Assembly: GCA_019677205.1 (NCBI GenBank)
Contig: JAAMXY010001516.1
Coordinates: 1-64,000 of the forward strand
DNA: 64,000 bases
Direction: 5' to 3'
Source of the DNA: Pinguiococcus pyrenoidosus
Taxonomy: Eukaryota > Sar > Pinguiophyceae > Pinguiochrysidales > Pinguiochrysidaceae
Each line of letters starts with the position of its first letter. Position 1 is the stretch's first letter. Below the pieces are notes generated by a model. The model saw nothing but the letters and a program-made list of their open reading frames with translations. It searched no databases and was not told the DNA's origin. Below, piece after piece: positions 54,778 through 64,000 of the stretch. The translations under genes were made by a program, and so were the position numbers.

Positions 54778-56563
54778 CTGAGCTCGAACACTTCGATGCC
54801 GTCCTCCCGGAGAGCGCAGCGTTCTATAGACCTTTCAAGACGCGCAACAGTGAAAACGCCGTCCAAAACGGTTCAGTTTTCTGTGCTGCAGCGCCTTTGA
54901 GGCCACAGGCCAGGCCCTTCCTTCGCAAATCACGGGCGGAAGGGCTTTCCGACGCAGTGAACTTGGTGTGGATCTCTTGCGATCACCTTGTTTGGAGTGT
55001 ACTGCGCTATCCGCATCATAGAATCGTAGCGAAGCACCAAGACCACTCAATCGTGTCTTGCCACGCATCACTCCTCCACGCCGAGTGGAGCCTTTTGCCT
55101 CGGAAATTCTTCTGCGACGTGAACGGACCGCTATATGGAGGTTTTCCGAGTCATTTGCGCTCCAAAATCCTGTACGATATCCATTCAGAACGCTCGAGCC
55201 GCTCCCAATCCTTCTGGAAAGAGCTCCACAAAGACTGGAGTCCCATTCTGGACTGGCTCACCTCCTCTTGCGGTGTGTTCCGATGTGCATGCGCGAAACC
55301 CAACTCCGACAGACATTGGAGCAGCAGAAGGCGGCGCCACAATGATGAAATACGAGAGCGAAGATATGACCCGACTCCGGACGCTAGTGACCAATGACAG
55401 CTACCGAGAACACTTTCAATTACGCGCCTCGCGTCAATACGGCCATACGAATCGTTACATTACCCGGCTTTGGGTTGGGTGTGTCTGAATACACCACGAA
55501 ACAACGAATCATGACTCGCCACTCTGTGCTGTAGCGCGTTGTTGAAATTAATCTTTGTCTGGTCGGGAAGGCCCATTGGGCATCAGGCGGGTCATCACCC
55601 AATCGTTAGTTGAGCTGCGCCAGCTGCTCTTCTTGCCCGCTCTGAAGACGACCACTGCGCCGCGACAGCCATCAATCTTGGCCCTCGGCCCAATCTCGAC
55701 GAGGCGCAAAGACGACCTTCTTGTTGCCCCTCGCGCTCATCGCAGATACCCCCTTAGTCGTATGCTCTCGGAATCTCGTGAAAATCTGTTGCGTCTCGCG
55801 GCAGGTGCTGTAGACCAAGGTGGTGGTTGTCTCCTGGCCGGCCAGCGCGACGGAAACATGCGCGACGCGCGCAGAGTATGGCATTGACTCCCCACATGCG
55901 ACCGCTTGGGACTTGCACCGGACATGTAGATGCAATCTCATCGTGCTTGGAGTAAGATGAAGAGGCGGTGTGGTCTCCGTGTCTCTTGGCTTCTGTCCGA
56001 TCATTCCGAGGCGAATGCTCGCAAGTCGTCGTGACAAAGGGAGTAGCGTGCCAAGCACGGAGCTGCGTGGATACGATCCTGGCATGCATCGTGTGACAAA
56101 GACTGAGCGGGCGACTTCCAGACTGAAACCGCCATGGGAAGGGAGGGTGGAACGTGATGCTTGACCAACTCAAAATGGACCAGAGGGACAGATTGCTTCA
56201 GACTTGGCAGCTTCTGGGCTATGCTTCGCACAATTCCATGAGAGAATATAAGGCAGGAGAGGGCGAGGCGGAGACATGATCGCAGAGTAACGGCTGCATC
56301 TTATAAACGAGTCTGAGCCGACTCCTCCCCCGCTCCGACGCCTACGCTGTACCTGAAGCTACGAGCCGTATGCGCTCCGGTTCCAAAACGAAGTGAAAAA
56401 GCCCGGATGGCGGGAGTTGTGTATCCTGCCAGTACCCTGCCTCCCCGGTGGAGCGGCGAGGCTCGTGGTTAGGGGTGCTACGTCGCAGAGCGATGGCGCT
56501 CCCTTGCGCGAAGCAGCAGTCATGTGCCTTGGCCGCGGGGGAAAGGGGGGTGCGGGGGATTGC

Positions 56564-57780
56564 CTAGTTCGAGTCGCCGGTCTTTGCCTCGTCGCCGGTC
56601 TTTGCCTCGTCGACAATCGTTGCCTCGTCGCCGGTCTTTGCCTCGTCGTTGGTCGTTGATGGGTCTCCAACTAGTCCAAGGAGGCTGCCAAGGGCGGTCC
56701 CCAAGCTGTGATCGCCTTCGGCTTCGGTGGTGCGGGTCAGGGGCTGGTTGCCGTCTTCACCGCCACGCTGAGGAACTAGGATGGGTGGACCAAGGACAAC
56801 GACGTCGAGCAGGGTGTTCATGATGCCATCCTGCGCGGCTGCGATGTGATCGACCTCAGCTGCATCGTCCCGTGGACGCTGCGGCTCGTTGGCATGCTCC
56901 TGAGGAGGGGGGCATGTTGTGGCAGAGTGAGTTCCTTCGCAGGCAAAAGGCGTGGGAGCAGAGGGCGCGCGCGCCCGCGGACGCTGCCAAGAAATGGACG
57001 GCGCTTACCAGACCGCTTGGATGTCGCACCTGGCCTCGAGGGAGCGCTTGTTCAAGGATGGCCCGCCGCCTTTCTCTCTCCGGCGCAGTGAGGTAGCGCA
57101 GGTGGTGCGCCGTGACCTGGTGGATGGCGTACGGCAGTCGTCAACGTCTGATCTAAGAGCATTTCTTCCCCCAACTTCTTCTGCTGGTGCGTGCCGCGAT
57201 GCACCTGCTCGCGCCTTGCGCCATCAGGGGCCTGCCGCCGATGCCGTGCGGCATTCCTACGTCGCTCCCCAAGAAGTCCTCTTCTTCTTCGAAGCCCGTT
57301 GCGGTTCCGCCGGCGATTTCGCTGGTTCCGCCGGCGGTTTCGCTGGTTTTGCCGATGGCCCCGCTGGTTTTGCCGATGGCCTCGCTGGCTTTGCCGATGG
57401 CCTCGCTGGCTTTGCCGACGGCCTCGCTGGCTTTGCCCATGGCCTCGCTGGCTTTGCCGATGGCCTCGCTGGCTTTGCCGACGGCCTCGCTGGCTTTGCC
57501 GGCCATGCTGGCCATCCTGGCCATCCTGTCTGGCCTAAGAAACGGGAGTTCCGCATGTTACGCGCTGCAGGCAAGGCCACCCAAACAGGCTACACCTCGC
57601 CAACGCCTACGTTGTTTCCCTTGCTTGCACCCATGAATTGCTCTTCGATGACCTCGTTGGCTCTTCCAGCGTCTCTCGTGGGGACCTGGGGCTTTGGCTC
57701 TCACCCCGATGGCCATCGAGTGAAAGGCTGCTTCCCGCGTCTGTACTTCTGGCCAGCGCCAGGGAAGGGAAGGTGAGAAC
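56564..57780 (-). other. Ambiguous coding region with 24-bp repeat
   Basis: Both strands are open. On minus, an ATG at about 57524 begins MARMASMAGKASEA followed by 8-residue GKASEA[IV] repeats and FEEEEDFLGSDV. Further down come AIHQVTAHHLRYLTAPERERRR and DAAEVDHIAAAQDGIMNTLLDVV with a DEAKTGDEA tail and a stop at 56564. On plus, the repeat reads AGFADGL, preceded by SEFLRRQKAWEQRAR and WMSHLASRERLFKDG. I lean to minus because ERERR..QAL resembles orphan B, but frames change between pieces and splice sites are not clear. Confidence 0.35.
57330..57505. repeat. 24-bp minisatellite
   Basis: About seven imperfect tandem copies of GGCCTCGCTGGCTTTGCCGA plus four bases (unit 24 bp), open in several frames on both strands. 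Confidence 0.85.
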
Positions 57781-60700
57781 ATCGCCCGTACCAGGGGCGC
57801 TGGGATATTGAGCTGTCGATTGGCCAACATAGGGTACAACCCAGAAGATTCGGCGAGTCCTTAGGAACGCCAATCACTTCGTGAAAAGGGTTTGGAGCAT
57901 GTCATCTAGGGGCGCTTCGGCTGAACTTGCGTGTCTCGCGGAGGGCCAGATCGGGCATGGGATACGCGGGAATAGCAGCTCGTTCGGGCCTGGGTCTTGC
58001 GAAGAATCCTTCGCTTCACTTCCAAGCAGGGGCGCAATCTTGGCTGACGTATACGCCGCGGGGGCGGCCGGCGTCGCACTTTCAAAAGCTGCTTCGTAGC
58101 AGATGCTGAGGGATGCCCACAATTCCAACCAGTCGGATTCTCTTGGTGAACGGCTGCTCAGGATCCTTGGGAGTTTGAAAGGTTTAGGGGCGGGATTGAT
58201 TTTCAGTTTCCGTTTGTTTTTGGCGCGAACAGCCTTCCCTGATTTGTAGACTACTGTATGGCGGCATTTCTAGGTTTTCTAGGTTTTCTAGGTTCTCTAG
58301 ATTTCCTGCTTTTTTTCCTTCGAATTCGTCGATTTTTCGTCACGTCTAGAAGAGTCTAGAAGACGCCGACGCTGCGTGACAGACAGCTGATATCAGCTGA
58401 TACCTCCTCAGCCCGGTGGCCTTGTGACAGACGTCCTTGAAGCCCGAAGCGGATCCACCCGAGAACGCCTTTGCATAGCCGCCTCTTGGGCTCCGCTGGG
58501 TCTGCTCCGTTGGTTCACAGCGACTCCTCTGCACGACGTGATGTACTAGAAAGCTGCGGGGCGCGATGGAAGGGGAAAAACGAGCGACGCACGGCCCAGA
58601 GAGCTCCGCCCGATGACGCAACAGCCAGAGCTTCGTGACTGCGAGCCGTTACAGAGGGTTGCCAGTGGTCGCGATCTTTTGGTATGGCGTTGATGCTCTG
58701 GGAAGGCAGCAGCTCTGTCGCGAAGCGAGAGCATGTTTTTCAGAGCGAAAGAGCCTGAGCAGAAGCTGCTGTATGCTGCATCTCCTTCTACTTCTACGAT
58801 CGCGCTTTGCAATTTTTCCGTCCCGGCCGCGCGGATCAGGTCGAAGGAGCGACTTCGCTCAGGAAGCTGCCAAGAGCGGGCACCTGTTGGCGCCTATGCG
58901 GATGCTCGGGAGCAAGGGCGCAAGGCGGAGATGCAGGTGGTCCAAGTCAAGTCCTGCCGACGACGCAGAGAGCCCTGCCAGACAAGCGGCCTCCTGCGTT
59001 TGCCCGTGGACCTCGGGCTCCCAACGCTTCGGAGCACCCACGGGACCTTTTGGCGTGGGCATTCGGTGCTTGAGGATGATCGCTCTAAGGAGGGGGTGGG
59101 GGAAATGTGGGGAGCTGAAGCGGAGATGGCGTGGCGTCCAGATGCACCACACTCTGGTGCATCTGCACGGGAGAAAAGATGCAACGCGGAACCAAGCGTG
59201 ATCGCTTGGGTGGGAATCTCCACGGATACAGCAGCGCTTTCGCTGCTGGGTGACTGGGATCGCTTCCCGGAAGCTAGCAATCACTTTTCGATCGCTCGAG
59301 AGCCGCGCGGGAACCGGGTGCATCTGGCGTGGCCGCGCTGTCCCCTTTCTGTCCTCCCGTTGTCCCGCGATCTTGGGGACGAAGCTTGGCGCCGCCTTTT
59401 GGGGAGCGTCTGTCGGTGCGGCGAGGTGCAGACTGAGAACACGAGGCACTTAGAAGGATGGCTTTGCTGCGACCGCAGGTTCTAGCGCTGCTTCCACGGC
59501 GCCTTCCAAGCAAAAACGGGGGGGGGGTTGGCATGCGCCCCCCAGAATCTTCGAGCCCGCCGAGACGAGTACCAACATTCCAGGTGTGCGCCTCTTTGCG
59601 TCTGGGGCGGGGCATAAGTTGCGCTGAGCAGGACGTCATCTCGGATCGTCTCGGGCGCGAGGGTCCACCGCTGTGGTGGGCGCACGAGGCGGTCTGTTCT
59701 ACTCGGAAGTGGTCTTCGGCTCCTGCATCGCGGCGACAAGCTCGGCCAGGGCTTGGACAATGCGCTCGTTCTGCGACAGCTGGTCCACCTCGACAACGCT
59801 CATGAGGCAATCGCGGAGCGCCGCGGCATGCTGCGGCGGCGGGCGCTCCTGTGGCGGTGCGGGTTCCTGAAGACGTAGCAGATTCAGACCGTGCAACGCG
59901 AGCTAAAGAGACCGACTTCTTGTGCGTGCCTGCAACTTACGTCCGTGCTGTTGCTCATTCTGCACGTGCGCGTCAGCGATCAGTAGGTGGACCGAGTGCG
60001 GAGGCGAGCCAGCCACCCGGTGGTGAGCTCGCTTGCGCGCTGCGGGGACAAGGAGTCGCTATTCTGCAGGTTGCTGGTCGGGTTTCGGGGGGCGGAAAAG
60101 AGACCGGCGGGGGGCAAGGCGAATACCTGGGTGTTCCCCTTGAGGCAACCCCGCCGCACCTTTTTTCCCCGGTTTGAAACGTATTTTACATGAAATTAAT
60201 TACTTTTTCTGTTATTTACAAAATTTGAAATTAACAAATTATGGCATACATACTACCTGGAAACGCCCCACCAATGCGCATGCTCAGATTCGATCAGGCC
60301 AATCGGTGTGCGAATCCCAAAGCTTGACGGAAGCGCCGTTGATTGCTTCGAACGAGAGCTGCGATGCAATTGGTGGAGGTGGTAGACGCTCTCTTGGGTC
60401 CCCCAAAGGATGCGACACGATTTTCCCCACGCCGACCCCCAATTGGATGGAGAATACCCATTGTCCCCATCATTGGTCAAGGTATCTTCGGCACGAATCG
60501 GGTTGGGCAGCCCAGGTAAGTTGGAACGTCGTCTCTGTCCTCTTGGCATAACACATCATCATAAGAAGGCTTCCCTCCCTCTTCCATTCATTGGATCTTG
60601 CTCTTTCTTTAATATTTTTTTCATTGTCCAGAAGCGCTATGAAGGTATGAAATAAACACAAAAGTAAATAAACCGTTTCCTACTTGCTTACCCTTTCCCA

Positions 60701-60862
60701 GCCATAGATGTTGGTCATCACGTCACCATCCCTCGTTCTCCCGTAGTTCTCCGGCCACAAAAATCTCCGTTCCTCCTTTTCCTCGCTTCCCCACGTTCAG
60801 TCTCTCGCCTTCTCAGCTGCGGCCCAAGGCCTCACAGCGCTGCTGCCAACGTCGGCGCAACG

Positions 60863-62489
60863 ATGACGACTGCGTCGCCAGACCTTGCGGAGCTGCTGTC
60901 GCCGGTCACGCTGCTGGTCGCAGCGGTGACGCTGTTGGCGCTGTACAGCACCACAACGATGCTGGTCAACATGTGGAGGCTCCGCGCCTTTCCGGGCCCG
61001 ACGCCGCTGCCGCTGGTCGGCAACATCCTGGGCGTCGTCCGCGAGTTCAGCTACATTCGCTACATGCGCCACCAAGGGAAGCGATACGGAGGGATTTGGC
61101 CGCTCTTCGTTGGCCATCAGGTTCGGATGGATTCGACACACAGCCTTTGGCCCTGCTTCTTCTCTTGCCTCAGATCCCTTACATTCTTGTGTGAACGCGA
61201 GCGCTGACGTCGATCCGATCATCGTCTGCCTTCTCCCTGGGCGTGTACGGGAACGCGTACAAACAAACCTACAGCCCCTGCTGCATATCACCGATCCGCC
61301 GACCGTGAGGCAGGTACTGACGGATCGCCGGGTGGCCAAGACGAAGGACTACGCGCATGTGTTCGGCGCGCTCTTTGGCGAGGGCCTGGTGACCAGCGAG
61401 GGCGACAAGCACCGGCACGATCACGCGCTCCTCGCCAAGTTCTTCAACGCGTCGAACCTGCAGAACTACATCCAGGCCATGTGCGAGTACGCGGACGAGG
61501 GCATCGCGCGGCTGCTGGAGCCGCACGAGGGGCAGCGCATGAACATCACGACCATGATGCACCTGACCTCGCTGCGGATCGCGTGGAAGATCGTGTTCAG
61601 CGTGGACATTTGGGAGGATCTCGATCTGGCCGTACACATCTCCGAGATGGTGAGCGAGGGGTCCTTGGTCATGGGCAAGTGCATGGCGCTGGGGATGCCG
61701 GTCTGGAGCATCATCCCGGAGGTGCGCAGGATGTTCGACAACCGCAGGGAGCATGAAGACATCGTGGTTGGCTACGCAGCCAAGCGGCGGGCGCTCATGG
61801 CCGACAAGCAGCCCGTTCCCGACGATCCGCTGACGGCGATGATTCTGGACGGCAAGACGGACAAGCAGATGATGGACCACTGCCTCACGATGATCTCCGC
61901 GGGCCACGACACGTCGAGCTTCAGCCTGGCGTACCTCTGCTACCTGCTGAGCAAGAACCCCGCGAAGCAGGAGCTGGTCCGGGAGGAGGTCCAGCGCGTC
62001 ATCGGAGATCGAAGGGCGATCACGCAGGAGGACCTGGACAAGCTTGTCTACCTTCAGCAGGCCATGCAGGAGTCCGCCCGCATCTTCGCCGTCATCCCCG
62101 GCGTCAAGCGCCTCGCCACGGCGGACATCAAGATCAAGACGAGTGGCAAGGTCATCCCGGCGGGCACGAACATTGTCGTGCCAATGACGAACATGTTCCG
62201 GGATGCGGAGATCTGGGACAATCCGGCCGAGTATCGGCCGGAGCGGATGGAGGGCATCCCCTTCACCTCCGCGAAGCACGGGTTCATCCCGTTTGCGTAC
62301 GGCACCAGAGCGTGCATCGGCGGCACGCTGGCCGTGACCGAGAGCAAGATGATCATAGCCAAGATCCTCCAGAGGTACCGCATCAAGGAGGACCCGGACT
62401 TCAAGCTCCAGATCCTCGGAGGCATCTCGCTGACGTCCGAGAGGGTCAACGTGATTCTCGAGAGGCTGCCGTCGCCGGCCAACGAGTGA
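60863..62489 (+). CDS. Cytochrome P450 monooxygenase
   Basis: Membrane-anchored haem-thiolate monooxygenase, 490 aa. Exon 1 is 60863-61120 (N-terminal hydrophobic anchor LLVAAVTLLALYS, then FPGPTPLPLVGNI); a 154-bp intron follows; exon 2 is 61275-62489. Diagnostic motifs: I-helix AGHDTSS (about residue 294), K-helix ESAR (ExxR, about 351), EYRPERM, and the haem loop FAYGTRACIGG with the ligand Cys (about 426-436). Length is normal. The overall style suggests the CYP4/CYP97-like part of the superfamily; the substrate cannot be predicted. The unspliced frame upstream of exon 2 (from 61110) is intron read-through. Confidence 0.93.
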
Positions 62490-63137
62490 TGGGGGGCACA
62501 GGAGCAATCCAACAAAATCGAACGTGTGCCAGACGGTTTTGGCATCTGGTCAACCGAGGACAGCAATCGATGGTAGAACAACATATCTTGCTTCGCCGAG
62601 CGGATCGATCGCATTTGGTTGGCATGGGCCGCCGCTTGGACGCGCCTCTTTTTTTTGTTTTTTTTTTGCCGTCGATGTGCTTTTATCTCCCGAGAGAGTG
62701 CCCGTCGATCGCGAACGCCAAAAACGAAGATGAACAACAAAATTATTAAGCCTAAAAAGTTTCTGTTGCATCGACGCCCATCGCTGCTATTCAAGGGCCC
62801 GGCAACAAGGCGAGACAATCGAAATTTGACAGCAATCATTTAGAATTGTGAGAAAAGAAGTGCGTAACTAAAAAGTAAAATACAAAAGTCAAATCCCCAA
62901 CGTGGTCGCCTCGTTCTTCCTTTTGCGGCCGACCCAGACGCATCCCGTCGTCGTCCGGTAGTTCGCGAGTGCCGCGCCTTTTGCCGCCAAGATGAAGGGC
63001 GCGATCATCACGGGAGGGCAGCACATCATCATGCCGAAACGGTGCGTCGAAGCCGCGTCTCCAACAGCCCAGCCGGCGTTGGCTGGCGAAGAAGCCAATC
63101 CTGAATCTCGCTTTGCTCACGCCGCTTCCGCCTCAGG
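62490..63137. other. Intergene, AT-rich near 62690-62890
   Basis: 3' flank of the P450 and 5' flank of the next plus-strand gene. A minus-strand hydrophobic frame at about 62900-63090 (MMCCPPVMIAPFILAAKG) exists but lacks an ATG and is not supported. The AT-rich tract contains T- and A-runs. Confidence 0.45.
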
Positions 63138-64000
63138 ATGGTCCTCACGGTCCTTCTCGTGGCGGCGGGCATCTTCGTGGGCATCTTCCTCTCGGAGCGC
63201 TTGCGCTTCGGCCACATCACGACGAAGATGACCGAGCGCAACAACAACGTCAAGACGCGCAACGAAGAGCTCCGGTTACAGAAGGTGAGGACCTCCAGAG
63301 CGCCGCGCTCAGCCGCCTCTCCCGCGGATGTAGAGAAGCGAGGGACATCCTAACGATGCTCTCGGCCGTGCAGGAGGGCTACAAAGCTCTGTTCGATGAG
63401 CTCAGCAACCAGCTGAAGACGTGGAAAGGGAACCACGACTTGTCTCTCCTGAGCCAGAAGGCAGAGGTGGGTACGGCCGGCGTCCACTCGTGCGCCGGAC
63501 AAGGCTGCCGCGCGGGAGATACTCAGGACCATGCTTTCCTGAACTTGCCGCACAGGCGGAGACGTTCCAAAGGAGTGCGGACACCCTGCTGACCGGCCTG
63601 ACCGACATGAAGGAGCTGCTGCAGGAGAAGGAGATCGAGCTGCTCGAGAAAGAGCATCTCTTGGCCATCCAACAGGAGCAGCTTCTCGATACGGAAGACA
63701 TGACGGACGAAATGGCAGAGTTCATCAACGAGATGGCACAGAAGGCCAGGGAGGCGGGCATCGCGCTTCCGGAGGGACTGGAAGCCGAGTTCTTCTTCGG
63801 CAGAGACGATGCGGCGGTACGTCGCCCGGTTCAACAAGTGTGACCGTTCCATCTCTTCTTTCTTTTTTCTTTTTTTTTTCTTGGCCCCTTTGCTTCTTTG
63901 AGCCCCACCCTTGCTTTTCATGCGCAACGGCGGCGACCTGATGATCTTGGAATGTCGCTCGGATTCAGCAGGAAGATGACGATATGCTGCTGGAGGAGAT
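63138..64000 (+). CDS. Membrane-anchored coiled-coil protein, 3' truncated by window
   Basis: Exons 63138-63284, 63374-63466, 63556-63816 and 63972 to beyond 64000, all GT-AG and phase 0. The start ATG at 63138 opens a signal-anchor helix, MVLTVLLVAAGIFVGIFL. The remainder is acidic coiled coil (ELSNQLKTWKGN, MKELLQEKEIELLEKEHLL, MAEFINEMAQKAREAG). About 170 residues are visible; the gene continues outside the window. No family is recognised; a membrane-tethered scaffold is the simplest reading. Confidence 0.7.

Larger units (their letters stand above)
54778..60862. other. Poorly conserved region, no secure gene model
   Basis: Six kilobases with protein-like fragments on both strands but none that can be assembled. 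Examples: minus 55560-55720 (VEIGPRAKIDGCRGAVVVFRA, in a different frame from the adjoining upstream piece); minus 57884-58090 (ending PLDDMLQTLFTK); plus or minus 56500-57780 (see separate entry); minus 59700-59900 (RIVQALAELVAAMQE). Repeats include TTTCTAGG units at about 58268-58305. CCAAT boxes cluster at 60268-60480, upstream of the P450. Bases 60180-60260 are AT-rich. Confidence 0.35.

Noticed and set aside
56524-56600. tRNA-like TTCGAGTC sequence near 56568
   Set aside because: No matching D-arm, anticodon arm or acceptor stem could be folded around it.
61269-62507. 412-aa minus-strand frame
   Set aside because: Antisense shadow of the P450 exon 2.
62889-63120. Hydrophobic minus-strand frame upstream of the last gene
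   Set aside because: No ATG start, no splice context, and it overlaps the promoter of the plus-strand gene.

Overview
This is nuclear DNA from an intron-rich, GC-rich eukaryote, most likely a photosynthetic protist whose plastid came from a red alga by secondary endosymbiosis (cryptophyte, stramenopile or haptophyte; I cannot decide which). The evidence: short GT-AG introns (about 60-160 bp), an Arp2/3 subunit, a G-protein beta subunit and a kinesin-12, together with a thylakoid-lumen protein (38.5-39.6 kb) whose three-part leader begins with a secretory signal peptide ending ..ALG-F, followed by a twin-arginine lumen signal. A bacterial-type L-aspartate oxidase, a PPR-SMR protein and an EGF-repeat secreted protein of a style common in stramenopiles fit the same picture. 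No rRNA gene or CRISPR array was seen; tRNA genes were not searched systematically.

Layout. 0-4.6 kb is gene-poor: a palindrome cluster near 0.75 kb, an AT-richer stretch, and a composite mobile-element remnant (DUF7869-type transposase joined out of frame to a PIF/Harbinger DDE fragment). 4.7-29 kb is dense with housekeeping genes: a UAP56-binding mRNA-export adaptor, NadB, a PHD-finger protein, TRM61, a coiled-coil protein, ARPC3, a WDR4/Trm82-like propeller, three unknown genes, a PPR-SMR protein, an EGF protein and G-beta. 30-46 kb holds a kinesin-12, a divergent protein kinase, the lumen protein and a very large multi-pass channel candidate with EF-hands. 46-60 kb is poorly conserved: several orphan genes of unknown function, minisatellites and long stretches without a confident gene. 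60.8-64 kb holds a cytochrome P450 and the 5' part of a membrane-anchored coiled-coil protein.

Many models were built by joining exons by eye at GT/AG sites where reading phase and family similarity agree. The most secure are G-beta (15 exons, 359 aa), ARPC3 (6 exons, 175 aa), the lumen protein (7 exons, 202 aa), the kinase (10 exons, 556 aa), the PPR-SMR protein (3 exons, 996 aa), P450 (2 exons, 490 aa), NadB, TRM61 and kinesin-12 (3 exons, 1538 aa). Many neighbours are divergent, and several of their shared upstream regions carry a short AT-rich island and clusters of CCAAT/ATTGG boxes. Functionally, the window combines RNA modification and export (TRM61, Trm82-like, export adaptor, PPR-SMR), cytoskeleton (ARPC3, kinesin), signalling (G-beta, kinase, EF-hand channel) and plastid functions (lumen protein; possibly NadB).
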